A stretch of 27,285 bases of DNA, from contig CANNBR010000005.1 of the NCBI GenBank assembly GCA_947502805.1, positions 1 through 27,285 of the forward strand. The letters are read 5' to 3'. This stretch comes from a bacterium. GTDB taxonomy: Bacteria > Babelota > Babeliae > Babelales > CAIQNR01. The position numbers and the translations under genes were made by a program. The notes beneath the pieces are model-generated. The model made no database searches. It had not been told where the DNA came from and saw nothing but the letters and a program-made list of their open reading frames with translations. The first letter of the stretch is position 1. Each line of letters opens with the position of its first letter. Shown here in pieces: positions 1-8,040 of this stretch.

Positions 1-243
1 GCATGGACTGATAACCAAGAGTTATTGATAAAGAATGCGCTTAAACCTGCTCAAATAAATAGAGTTGAGCTTTCTACTAATGACAGAGTAGCAAGAGTCT
101 GGCTTGATGATGACCAACGGTCTTTGGCTATTGGGAAGATGGGGCAAAATATTACCTTGGCTTCTCAGTTATGTGGCGTTCAGATAGAATTGGTTCAGAT
201 TCATACAGAAGATTTAGATAAAAAATTAAACGCAGAGTTTTGA
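1..243 (+). CDS. nusA: Transcription termination/antitermination protein NusA, C-terminal fragment
   Basis: The 5' end lies outside the window; the frame is open from base 1 (translation begins AWTDNQELLIKNAL), so the TTG at 25 is internal and not a start. The 80 visible residues match the end of the second KH domain of NusA: the NALxPA segment, a VWLDDDQRSLAIGKMGQN stretch equivalent to the conserved D/E-dQ-lAIGkxGQN signature with its GxxG RNA-binding loop (GKMG), and the LASxLxGxxIEL ending. NusA binds RNA polymerase and nascent RNA and modulates pausing, termination and antitermination. The protein stops soon after KH2, so there is no acidic C-terminal repeat of the E. coli type. infB follows 28 bases downstream, the usual nusA-infB order, which supports the call. 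Confidence 0.93.
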   Translation, partial: AWTDNQELLIKNALKPAQINRVELSTNDRVARVWLDDDQRSLAIGKMGQNITLASQLCGVQIELVQIHTEDLDKKLNAEF

Positions 244-271
244 TGTATTCGTAGAGTGATGATGGGTGAGT

Positions 272-2353
272 ATGCGTATCTATGAGTTTTCCAAGCTACA
301 TAATTTAGCAACTAAGGACGTACTAGGGTTTTTACAAGCACAGGGCATTGATTGTAAGAGTCACATGGCAGTTATAACTCAAGAAATTCTTGCCCTTTTA
401 GAAAAAAAATATCTTCAGCAAAAAGCCGACCTTTCTTCTCCTGGCAAAAAAGAAAATAAAGTTACTCCTATCGTTTCTACACCATTGCCATCAAAAGAAC
501 TCTCTGTTTCCTCATCTCGTAAAGAAAGGCCTCCTATGCATGAGCCTCAGGTAAAAAAAACATTCACAAAAAGATCTTATGAAAAGGCTTCAGTAGAGAG
601 CGTTTCAATAAAATCAACTCAAGAAGAAAAAGTAGTTTTAGCTAGTCCTCTTGTATTGCAACCAACAACAGTTGGTGATTTTGCTATTTTGACAGGAAAA
701 CCAGTAAGTGAAGTTATAATTTCCTTGTTAAAACTGGGGTCTATGTGCACAAAAAACCATTTGCTCTCTGTTGAACAAGTTGCTTCTCTCGCTCAAGTTT
801 ATGGTTGTGAGACAACAAAAAATATTGCTCAAATGCCGGTAGATACATCCTCTAGTTCGCTTCGTATTGCAACAGCAGGAAAAGAACGACTACCTATTGT
901 TGTAGTGATGGGCCATGTTGATCATGGTAAAACAACATTGCTTGATTATATACGAAAAACTCGTGTTGCTTCTCGTGAAAAAGGCGGAATAACGCAACAC
1001 CTTGGTGCATATGAAGCACAGACCCCTCAAGGAAACATTGTTTTTCTTGATACTCCTGGTCATGAAGCTTTCTCAAAAGTTAGACGTCGAGGTGCATTTA
1101 TAGCAGATATTGCCGTGCTTGTAGTTGCAGCAGATGATGGAATTATGCCGCAAACAGTTGAATGCATAAAGGCTCTCAAGTCTCTTGAGATTCCTATTAT
1201 CGTTGCAATGAATAAGGTAGATAAGGTTGAAAAAGCTCGCTTAGAAGTTATTAAAAGACAGCTTTCTCAATACGACCTTGTACCTGAAGACTGGGGTGGA
1301 AATGTTATTTGCGTTCCTATTTCAGGAAAAGACGGTACGGGAGTCGATGAACTTTTAGAGATGATTGTATTGCAGTCTCAGCTAATGGAATTGCAAGGAA
1401 ATCTTGACCAACCAGCTGAAGGATATGTTTTAGAATCCAAACTTGAAAAAGGGCGTGGTTCTGTAGCAACCGTTATTTGCCGTCATGGTGTATTGTCAGT
1501 GGGAGACTTTTTCTCTGTTGGTGATACATATGGCAAGGTAATTTCTCTTAAAGATTCTGCAGGCGCTTTACGTCAAAGTGTTGGGCCTTCTGTTCCGGTC
1601 ATTGTGACGGGATTTGATACTTTGCCTGATATCGGAACTTTTTTTAAAGTAATTGATGAAAAAGATTACAGAAGACTTAAATCTTCTCGCGAAGACAGTC
1701 CGTCATCTTCTTCTCGTAGATCTGTTCAGACTACGCAAGGAGTTGCTTCAGGAGTTCTTAATTTAGTTATGAAGACTGATGGAAATGCTTCTTTAGAGGC
1801 CATTCTTGATAGTGTTGAAAAACTTTCTAAGAAAACAGAAAAACCATTCTTTATTGTACATAGTGGCGTTGGTAATATTTCTGAAAACGATGTGATGATT
1901 GCTGAAAACGCTGGAGCCTATATTGCTGGGTTCGGAGTAAAGGCGGATCTTAATGCTGTTTTGTATGCTAGAAAAACAAAAATTGAAATTCATAATTTCG
2001 ATATTATTTACCGCTTACTTGAAGACCTCGAAGCTTATGCAAAAAAGCATGAAGAAGTTAAAAAAATTCTTACAAAAATTGGTGAAGCCAATGTGCTTAA
2101 GGTTTTTGTTGTAAAGAAATTCGGTGTTGTTGCTGGTGCTTATGTACGAGAAGGGCGCTTCTCTGATAAGGGCGTAGTAACTATTTACCGTGGTAAAAAA
2201 GTTGTTGGCCAAGGAAAAATTAAAAGTCTTCAACGAGATAAAAAGAACGTTAAAGAAGTCCATACTGGATTCGAGTGCGCATTTTTAATCGATGGATTTG
2301 AAGATTGGCAAATTGACGACAGAGTGGAGTGTTTCTTAGAGGTTTTGGCATAA
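272..2353 (+). CDS. infB: Translation initiation factor IF-2
   Basis: IF-2 is the GTPase that brings fMet-tRNA to the 30S subunit and promotes subunit joining. I place the start at ATG 272, because MRIYEFSKLHNL matches the family N-terminus; a GTG two codons upstream (266) is the alternative. An IF2_N-type domain covers roughly residues 1-50, then a Ser/Lys-rich linker, then a second IF2_N-like domain near 130-185. The G domain shows G1 GHVDHGKT (about residue 214), G3 DTPGHE (about 260) and G4 NKVDK (about 314). Domains II, III and IV follow, ending in VECFLEVLA. With 693 residues it is shorter than E. coli IF-2 (890), mainly in the linker, which is normal for many bacteria. It lies directly behind nusA and is probably cotranscribed. 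There is no rbfA or truB downstream. Confidence 0.96.
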   Translation: MRIYEFSKLHNLATKDVLGFLQAQGIDCKSHMAVITQEILALLEKKYLQQKADLSSPGKKENKVTPIVSTPLPSKELSVSSSRKERPPMHEPQVKKTFTKRSYEKASVESVSIKSTQEEKVVLASPLVLQPTTVGDFAILTGKPVSEVIISLLKLGSMCTKNHLLSVEQVASLAQVYGCETTKNIAQMPVDTSSSSLRIATAGKERLPIVVVMGHVDHGKTTLLDYIRKTRVASREKGGITQHLGAYEAQTPQGNIVFLDTPGHEAFSKVRRRGAFIADIAVLVVAADDGIMPQTVECIKALKSLEIPIIVAMNKVDKVEKARLEVIKRQLSQYDLVPEDWGGNVICVPISGKDGTGVDELLEMIVLQSQLMELQGNLDQPAEGYVLESKLEKGRGSVATVICRHGVLSVGDFFSVGDTYGKVISLKDSAGALRQSVGPSVPVIVTGFDTLPDIGTFFKVIDEKDYRRLKSSREDSPSSSSRRSVQTTQGVASGVLNLVMKTDGNASLEAILDSVEKLSKKTEKPFFIVHSGVGNISENDVMIAENAGAYIAGFGVKADLNAVLYARKTKIEIHNFDIIYRLLEDLEAYAKKHEEVKKILTKIGEANVLKVFVVKKFGVVAGAYVREGRFSDKGVVTIYRGKKVVGQGKIKSLQRDKKNVKEVHTGFECAFLIDGFEDWQIDDRVECFLEVLA

Positions 2354-2408
2354 CTATTTAGTTGCTTGTATAAATCTTTTAATTCTCAAGTAAAAAAGGA
2401 GAAAAGGG

Positions 2409-3422
2409 ATGAACGGTTTTCCGCCATTCCTAGTTTTAGGAGCTGCATTACTGGATTCAGCAATTTTATTTTTAGTGCCACTTTTTATTGGATTAGTAGT
2501 CACACCTTTTTTTCGTTTTGTAGCTCATAAAACAGGGCTTCTTGATATTCCTAACGGAGATCTTAAAAAACATACACAAGCCACTGCCTATCTTGGTGGT
2601 GCTGCTGTTTATGTAACGGCGGGGCTTTCTTATTTCTTTTTGTTTAAATGTATGTATTTAAACTCATTCTTTACAGCCCTTAATGGATCTTACTTTATAG
2701 GAATAACAATTTTGTTTGGTGTAGGCCTGATAGATGATATTTTTGCTATTTCTCCTCTTCAAAAAATACTAGGACAGTGTGTCGCCTGTATTTTTTTTTT
2801 CCAAGCGGGATTGTTTTTTAAAGAACCTATTATTTCATGTTTTTTACCTACAATTTTTTGTACCCCAGAGATTATTTTTCTTGTGGGAATAATCCTTTCT
2901 CTTTGGTGGATGCTTTCGATAATCAATGCTATTAATTTAATTGATATTATGGATGGATTGGCTGTTACAGTTTCTTTTATAGCATTGCTAGGAATGGCTT
3001 TTTATAGTGGAGCATTTAACAGAGGGATCTTATTACTGCCTCTCTTGGGAACTTTATCGGGTTTTTTCTTTTATAATAAACCACGAGCATCTATCTATTT
3101 GGGAGATGCAGGATCATTAGTTCTTGGAGGAGTATTAGCAACAGTACCCTTTATTTTTGGATGGGGTGTTTCGTGTCGGTGGGGGATGATATGTGCACCT
3201 CTTTTAGTGCTCATTATTCCTATAGCAGAGTTGTGTTGGCTAATTTTGATACGAACACATTTAAGAATTCCTTTTTATTACGGCAGCCCCCATCATTTTG
3301 CTCTGTATTTAAAGAAGTGGGGCTGGTCTACCAAGAAAATTTTAAGAGTTACGGGGTTCATAGGCACCCTCTGTGGAGTGCTAGCTAATTTTGTTGCTTT
3401 TGGATCTCTGTTTTTTTTATAG
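2409..3422 (+). CDS. Polyprenyl-phosphate sugar-1-phosphate transferase (WecA/TagO/MraY superfamily)
   Basis: An integral membrane enzyme of glycosyltransferase family 4, which transfers a sugar-1-phosphate from a UDP-sugar to undecaprenyl phosphate at the cytoplasmic face and so starts synthesis of a glycan such as O-antigen, capsule or a teichoic-acid-like polymer. About ten hydrophobic segments span the 337 residues. Family motifs are visible: GLLDIPNGDLKKHT with GG at 63-64, the Mg-binding DD pair D109/D110 in GVGLIDD, NLIDIMDG at 176-183, YLGDAGS at 230-236, and a His-containing cytoplasmic loop GSPHHFALYLKK near 292-303. The N-terminal DxPN and the terminal SPHHF loop resemble the WecA/TagO branch more than MraY, so I do not call mraY; which sugar it uses cannot be read from sequence. 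ATG 2409 follows AAAAAGGAGAAAAGGG, a strong ribosome binding site. A T10 homopolymer occurs inside the gene (2791-2800). Confidence 0.85.
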   Translation: MNGFPPFLVLGAALLDSAILFLVPLFIGLVVTPFFRFVAHKTGLLDIPNGDLKKHTQATAYLGGAAVYVTAGLSYFFLFKCMYLNSFFTALNGSYFIGITILFGVGLIDDIFAISPLQKILGQCVACIFFFQAGLFFKEPIISCFLPTIFCTPEIIFLVGIILSLWWMLSIINAINLIDIMDGLAVTVSFIALLGMAFYSGAFNRGILLLPLLGTLSGFFFYNKPRASIYLGDAGSLVLGGVLATVPFIFGWGVSCRWGMICAPLLVLIIPIAELCWLILIRTHLRIPFYYGSPHHFALYLKKWGWSTKKILRVTGFIGTLCGVLANFVAFGSLFFL

Positions 3423-3794
3423 CGCAATAACAGTTTCTTTTTTTGCAATGTTTTTCCACTCTTTTATTGTTTTTGAATTTAAAAGAATAAGACCCGTTTA
3501 AGTAATGTTGTTTTACATATGTTTGTTGTTGTCTTTCTTTTTTGATAAATAAAAACAGCGGTCCTATTTATTTTTTTGTTGTTGCAACATTGTTGCATTT
3601 AATGATGTTGCTTTTTGTGCTCATTGCAACAAAACTAGGACTACTTTACAAAATACTCATCTTTAATGATGGGTGGTTAGGTAAAAACACTGCGAGTAAA
3701 AATGAGAAAGAGAAGTGTTTGAAGAGGTGTACTATAATCCCTTCTTAAGTTAGTTTTTCTTTCTCATTTTTTCTTTTTTTTTATAGGTGTTTTT
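3423..3794. other. Gene-poor intergenic stretch (372 bases)
   Basis: No tRNA, rRNA or recognisable protein gene is visible here. A TTG-initiated frame at 3542-3748 would encode 68 residues with one hydrophobic segment near its N-terminus, but it has no Shine-Dalgarno sequence and a rare start, so I do not call it a gene. The right end carries a long-loop inverted repeat described separately. The rest is T-rich sequence between the end of the sugar-phosphate transferase gene and the convergent nfo gene. Confidence 0.5.
3698..3782. terminator. Possible bidirectional terminator between convergent genes
   Basis: A perfect 13-base inverted repeat has arms AAAAATGAGAAAG (3698-3710) and CTTTCTCATTTTT (3759-3771). 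It is followed on the plus strand by a T-rich run to 3782. It lies between the plus-strand transferase gene and the minus-strand nfo gene, where a shared terminator is expected. The 48-base loop and low-GC stem make it a weak candidate. Confidence 0.3.
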
Positions 3795-4673
3795 TTAGGA
3801 GAGCTTTTGTTTCGTTTCTTCAGATAAAAGTTTTTTTAAAGTTGCCATGTTTTTAACATCATCGAGCAAGTCCGCTTTTGGCGTTTCAACTATTTTAGGT
3901 AATGAAAAAAAACGTTCGTCATTCATCAGAAGGCGAAATCCTTCTAGTCCTATTTCCCCTTTTCCAATATCTTCATGGCGGTCAACATGACTACCACACT
4001 CTTTTTTTGAGTCATTAAGGTGAAACGCTTTGAGATGAGAAAGGCCAATTATTCTATCAAAATCTTTCCAAAGTGATGTGTAGCCTATTTCGGTTGCTAT
4101 ATCGTATCCAGCAGCAAAAACATGACAAGTGTCAAGGCAAATTCCGACTCGATGGTTATCTGAAATAAGCTCTCGTATGCTTGCAAGCTCTTTAAACGTG
4201 CTTCCAATAGTTGTTCCTTGTCCTGCCATGGTCTCAAGTAAAATCATTGAGGATCCTGGAACGTGGTTGAGTATTTTTTCAATTCCTTGGGCAATAGCTA
4301 TGATCGCTTGTTCGGGGGTTGAGGTAGTGTATGCCCCTGGGTGAATTACTAAAAAAGATATTCCAAGGTCTTCGCATACTTTAAGTTCTTTTGTTGCAGC
4401 AATAACTGATTTTCTATGAATATCGGGATCAGGAGAACCCATATTAATGAGGTAGCTTGCATGTGCAATGATATCTGTTATTCCAGTTTCTTTTTTCATT
4501 TTTATAAAGAGGTCGATCTCTTCTTTTGTAGGTTCTTTAGGCGCCCACTGTCTATTGCTTTTTGTGAAGATTTGTATTGCTGTGCAATTAATTGATGACC
4601 CGCGAATAAGGGCTTCTGATAACCCTCCGGCAATTGACATATGTGCTCCTAAAAGGAGTTTCCCTTTATGCAT
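3795..4673 (-). CDS. nfo: Endonuclease IV (AP endonuclease)
   Basis: A base-excision repair enzyme that cleaves DNA 5' to abasic sites and removes 3' blocking groups, using a trinuclear zinc centre in a TIM barrel. All nine zinc ligands known from the E. coli enzyme are present at a constant +2 offset: H71, H111, E147, D181, H184, H218, D231, H233 and E263, in the contexts AHASY, VIHPGAY, LLETMAGQG, CLDTCHVFAAGYD, FHLNDSK, DRHEDIG and IVETP. The length of 292 residues is close to that of the E. coli enzyme. The ATG is preceded on the minus strand by TAAAGGAAATAT, a good ribosome binding site. It is transcribed alone, convergent with the transferase gene and divergent from the exported orphan at 4818. 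It appears fully active. Confidence 0.96.
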   Translation of the reverse strand: MHKGKLLLGAHMSIAGGLSEALIRGSSINCTAIQIFTKSNRQWAPKEPTKEEIDLFIKMKKETGITDIIAHASYLINMGSPDPDIHRKSVIAATKELKVCEDLGISFLVIHPGAYTTSTPEQAIIAIAQGIEKILNHVPGSSMILLETMAGQGTTIGSTFKELASIRELISDNHRVGICLDTCHVFAAGYDIATEIGYTSLWKDFDRIIGLSHLKAFHLNDSKKECGSHVDRHEDIGKGEIGLEGFRLLMNDERFFSLPKIVETPKADLLDDVKNMATLKKLLSEETKQKLS

Positions 4674-4817
4674 ATATTTCCTTTATTTTTTTAATATACC
4701 ATTTTCTTTTTAAGATAAGTTTAAGGGTCGTGTTAGTAAAAATACAGAATCTTTTTCTTTAGCGGTGTTTTTTGTAGTTTAATCTAGAGAGTTTAATTTT
4801 AATAAAGAGGAGATGGG

Positions 4818-5756
4818 ATGAAAAAGCAGCATGTAATAGTTTTTTTGATAGCCTTATATGCAAGTGTGGGTCTGGCTACTGATATCAGCACAAAAGATAA
4901 AAAAGTAATTGTAAAAAAAGAGGTTAAAAAAAATAAAATAAAAAAACAGAAATTAGTGCAAAAGAAACAGGAAGTAACTCCTTTTCAATTAGCTCAAAAT
5001 ATCAGCACAATAATTAATTTTTTAATACGGCATAAAGATGAAATGACTGATGTTGAGCCGCTTCTTATAAAAAGAAGAGATGCGACAATCGATCTTTGTA
5101 AGGCAGAGGGGTATTGTATTCTTAAGATGGCTAATGCCTGCTTTGCTACAAGAGAAGGAGAAGATATACTTGCGCTTATAAATTGGTCAAACATCCATCC
5201 ATTTTTAGATAAAGATGTGTATTCAGATGGGCTTAAGAAAGCTATTAATCTTAATATTAAATATAATACTGATTCTTATTACAAAGCCTCACAGAGTGAA
5301 GTTGCGCGAGATAAATTAAGAGAGATTATTCATGAGAATATTTTTTCTATTATTGATGCAATAAATAAGATTCATGTTTATATTCCAAAGTTTTATTACT
5401 CTGGCCATCCTTATGAGGGAATTTCTCCTCTTGATCATGTTGCTCTTTATAATGTTCTTTCTGGTGAAAAAAATAATCTCTCTTCCCTTGATACTTGTTA
5501 TCATAAATGGCAAGTGGCTCTCTATAGGAATTTATTTTTGCTTTTGAAACTCATAGCTAAAAATGTAAAAGAGGCTGGAATAGATAATGATGATGATAAT
5601 GAAATTCTTACCGATATTTCTAAGCGTGAAGTTGGAGACGATGCTGTTGCTCTTCCATCAGGAATGTGTGCACCGCATAAAAAACTTCTTGAAAAAACTA
5701 CTAAATCAAATGCTGTAGATAATGCCCCTGAGGGCGCTGTGGTAGAAGTAGAATAA
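4818..5756 (+). CDS. Exported protein of unknown function, Lys-rich N-terminus
   Basis: I do not recognise this 312-residue protein. It opens with a good signal peptide (MKKQHVIVFLIALYASVGLA, likely cleaved after GLA), so it should be exported to the periplasm or beyond. Next comes a strongly basic segment (about residues 27-53, runs of KK and KKxK), then a largely helical body without transmembrane segments, an acidic patch DNDDDNE near residue 258, and a polar tail. Cysteines occur in the body (for example LCKAEGYCILKMANACF near 93-108), which might form disulphides after export. ATG 4818 follows AAAGAGGAGATGGG, a strong ribosome binding site, and a strong intrinsic terminator follows at 5791, so it is probably transcribed alone. 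The basic segment could bind nucleic acid, lipid or peptidoglycan; that is speculation. Confidence 0.75.
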   Translation: MKKQHVIVFLIALYASVGLATDISTKDKKVIVKKEVKKNKIKKQKLVQKKQEVTPFQLAQNISTIINFLIRHKDEMTDVEPLLIKRRDATIDLCKAEGYCILKMANACFATREGEDILALINWSNIHPFLDKDVYSDGLKKAINLNIKYNTDSYYKASQSEVARDKLREIIHENIFSIIDAINKIHVYIPKFYYSGHPYEGISPLDHVALYNVLSGEKNNLSSLDTCYHKWQVALYRNLFLLLKLIAKNVKEAGIDNDDDNEILTDISKREVGDDAVALPSGMCAPHKKLLEKTTKSNAVDNAPEGAVVEVE

Positions 5757-5790
5757 GTAGTAACTGCTATTCTTTAGCTAAAACCATTTC

Positions 5791-5819
5791 AGGGCGGGAT
5801 TTCCCGCCCTTTTTCTTTT
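5791..5819 (+). terminator. Rho-independent terminator after the exported orphan
   Basis: Perfect GC-rich stem AGGGCGGG (5791-5798) and CCCGCCCT (5803-5810) with loop ATTT, followed by TTTTCTTTT. In this AT-rich window such a GC block stands out, and it lies 35 bases after the stop codon of the upstream gene. Confidence 0.93.
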
Positions 5820-5891
5820 ATATTATTTTTATAGTATCTATTCAAAATCTCTTTGTAGCGCCTTTATTAAAGAAGTTAAAGTTGTCGCTTC

Positions 5892-5919
5892 TTGACAATT
5901 TAAACGCAAAACGTACACT
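5892..5919 (+). promoter_or_regulatory. Sigma-70-type promoter for the outer-membrane barrel gene
   Basis: A perfect -35 TTGACA (5892-5897), a 16-base spacer and a -10 TACACT (5914-5919) lie about 60 bases before the ATG at 5982, just after the preceding terminator. The gene therefore probably has its own promoter. The -10 matches consensus at four of six positions. Confidence 0.6.
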
Positions 5920-5981
5920 CTAAGCCACTTTACATGTGTGCTTGAATTTACTTACCCCTTTATTTTTGACAGGAGCTTGCT

Positions 5982-7916
5982 ATGAATTTTGCACCAAAGT
6001 TGCCATTGGCAGCTTTAATCCTTTTTTGTATTTCTGGAAATAGTTATAGCTCGCAATCAAAAAAACCTAATTTATTTTTTAAGAATGGTGATTTTGAGGC
6101 TTCTATTATTGGTAACATAGCAACCGAAACTGGTTTTGATAAGAATGGTATTTTGTTTAATAGTAATATCCCAGATAGCTTATTCGCTAATAAAACAAAA
6201 ATCGATATTTCGTTTTTAACAAAAACTTCTGAATGCCAATCAAAAGTTACTATGCGTAATAAGGTGGTTTGGGGCAACCATAAGACAATTTTTACTGATA
6301 ATGCCTTGCTAGATTCGGCAGTTAACCATTTTCATACTATTGGATCAAATATGCTTTGGGTGCGCGAAGCATGGGTTGAGGCAGATATGTCAAAAATCTG
6401 TAAGATGAATGATATTTTAAAACAGACTCTTACTCTTGGTTCGTTTTCATTTTCACTTGGTCGTGGGATTGCACTTGGTGATGCCTATTCTGTAAATCCA
6501 TCGCTTCTTGGTTTTTTTCAAGATAATACGGTGGATCAATATGCCTGGGGTGTAAAATTATCGGGTGGGTTAGTAGAAGATTTTATGTCATACGATCTTT
6601 ATCTTTCTGTTCTTGATAATAAAAGCACAAGCCTTAAAGAAACTACTGCGCCTACACAGGAAAAGGCTTATGGAACAAGCAATACTGCTATATGGAGAGG
6701 TTCTGGTAAAATTAGTTTTGTAACAGCAGCACGCTTAATGATTACTCCTCTAGTGGATGAAGCAAAAAAACTTAGTTTTGAGCCTTATGTTATGCATCAT
6801 CATGATTCAGAACAAAAAGTAGAATTTTTTTGTGATGCTAAATCAAACTTAAATACGGGTGGTTTTGCTTGTGAGCTTAGCGCAGGTGATTTTGAGTTTG
6901 GGTTTGATTGTGCAAGGAATTTTGGATCCCAGTACGTAAAAGGTTGGGATAGAAATACCATTAATAATGTAAATACGGGTGGATACTCTTCTTATGTATA
7001 CACTGATGTTTACAGTGTTAATCCAAATGTAACAACGCCGACAGCAGCTAATAATGTTTTATATGATCCAGAAAATAGTGCACAAAAAGCAGCAGTGGCT
7101 AATGTGACTCCTGCAGCTTATTCAAATGGCGCACAAATAACAGGTACCACTTTATATAATAGCCTTACTCGTTATAGAACTCCCTATACGACAAAATTTA
7201 AAGGGTACATGTGGGTTGGGGATTTAAGTTACTGGCTTATTCCGAAAGATCTTGTTTTAAGTACCACATGGGGTATTGCAACTGGTGATCAGAATCCAAA
7301 TGCAAACTTAAAAGATCCTAATGATGCATCTGTAGATGGTGACTATAAAGGATTTATACCATTCCAAGAAGTTTATAGTGGAAAAAGAGTTCAAAGTTTT
7401 TTTGGTTTGACTAGTTTGGTTGTTCGTCCTCTTAATATCACTAACACGGGTGATGATTTTGCCGTTACTGTTGATAACTTAAGTAACTTAAGGTTTTGGG
7501 GTATGGGTATAAAATATAAACCACAAAAAGCAAGCTCTAAATGGGAGGTAAACCCTAACTTTCTCCTTTATTGGCAAGATGCTGCAAGTAATACTTTTGA
7601 TATCTCGACTGGTAAAACTACCAATATTCCTGCAAGTAAATACATAGGAGTAGAAAGCAATATCTTTTTTGGTGTTGCTTTAACAGAAAGTCTTTCTTTG
7701 ACTGGTGGTATTGGTATGCTTGTTCCTGGCCAACATTATACGGATATTAAGGGAAAGCCGACTACAGCTAGCCAGCGCTCAGCACTCAATGCAGCGCTTA
7801 AGGCACTAGTTGCAACGCCGCCTTCTGTAGGGCCAGTGACAAATATAAAGAACCTTCCACTTGTTGGTAATGATACTGCGTATAGCGTTAGTGTTGCTAT
7901 GGGGTATACATTTTAA
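5982..7916 (+). CDS. Putative outer-membrane beta-barrel protein (porin-like)
   Basis: A 644-residue exported protein that I cannot place in a named porin family. The N-terminus is a signal peptide (KLPLAALILFCISGNSYS). The mature part alternates polar and hydrophobic residues, is rich in Gly, Asn, Ser, Thr and aromatics, and has no hydrophobic helix, as expected of a barrel. The last strand, YSVSVAMGYTF, alternates and ends in Phe, the classic signal for outer-membrane insertion by the BAM complex. Segments such as LGSFSFSLGRGIALGDAYSVN and WVGDLSYWLIPKDLVLSTTWGIATGDQN resemble barrel strands and turns of large bacterial porins and carboxylate or alginate channels. A region near residues 340-400, rich in Thr, Asn and Ala, could be an external loop. 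ATG 5982 follows GACAGGAGCTTGCT. It has its own promoter and terminator. The substrate is unknown; a nutrient channel or major surface protein is the simplest guess. Confidence 0.8.
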   Translation: MNFAPKLPLAALILFCISGNSYSSQSKKPNLFFKNGDFEASIIGNIATETGFDKNGILFNSNIPDSLFANKTKIDISFLTKTSECQSKVTMRNKVVWGNHKTIFTDNALLDSAVNHFHTIGSNMLWVREAWVEADMSKICKMNDILKQTLTLGSFSFSLGRGIALGDAYSVNPSLLGFFQDNTVDQYAWGVKLSGGLVEDFMSYDLYLSVLDNKSTSLKETTAPTQEKAYGTSNTAIWRGSGKISFVTAARLMITPLVDEAKKLSFEPYVMHHHDSEQKVEFFCDAKSNLNTGGFACELSAGDFEFGFDCARNFGSQYVKGWDRNTINNVNTGGYSSYVYTDVYSVNPNVTTPTAANNVLYDPENSAQKAAVANVTPAAYSNGAQITGTTLYNSLTRYRTPYTTKFKGYMWVGDLSYWLIPKDLVLSTTWGIATGDQNPNANLKDPNDASVDGDYKGFIPFQEVYSGKRVQSFFGLTSLVVRPLNITNTGDDFAVTVDNLSNLRFWGMGIKYKPQKASSKWEVNPNFLLYWQDAASNTFDISTGKTTNIPASKYIGVESNIFFGVALTESLSLTGGIGMLVPGQHYTDIKGKPTTASQRSALNAALKALVATPPSVGPVTNIKNLPLVGNDTAYSVSVAMGYTF

Positions 7917-7947
7917 AAGCCTAGATAGCATAAATAAATAGATTAGT

Positions 7948-7981
7948 GGGGGGTTTTGTAAAAGAAATGCCCCCTTTTTTT
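7948..7981 (+). terminator. Rho-independent terminator after the barrel gene
   Basis: A G6 run (7948-7953) pairs with C5 (7970-7974); the interior contains TTTT and AAAA that can extend the stem. A T7 tail follows (7975-7981). It lies 32 bases after the stop codon of the barrel gene and before aspS. Confidence 0.8.
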
Positions 7982-8040
7982 GTTGCATGATTATGATAAA
8001 CTAAAATTTTCTTTAGATTTAAATAGCCAAGGATAGTTGT

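Noticed and set aside
25..243. TTG at 25 as the start of a 72-residue gene
   Set aside because: The frame is open to base 1 and the residues before it match NusA; it is the truncated end of nusA.
3161..3388. 75-residue frame inside the sugar-phosphate transferase gene
   Set aside because: It is a +2 frame shadow of a gene with clear motifs on both sides of it and has no ribosome binding site.
3542..3748. 68-residue TTG-initiated frame with a hydrophobic segment
   Set aside because: Rare start codon, no ribosome binding site, low-complexity T-rich sequence, and its end runs into a terminator-like inverted repeat. Could be revived by homologues in relatives.
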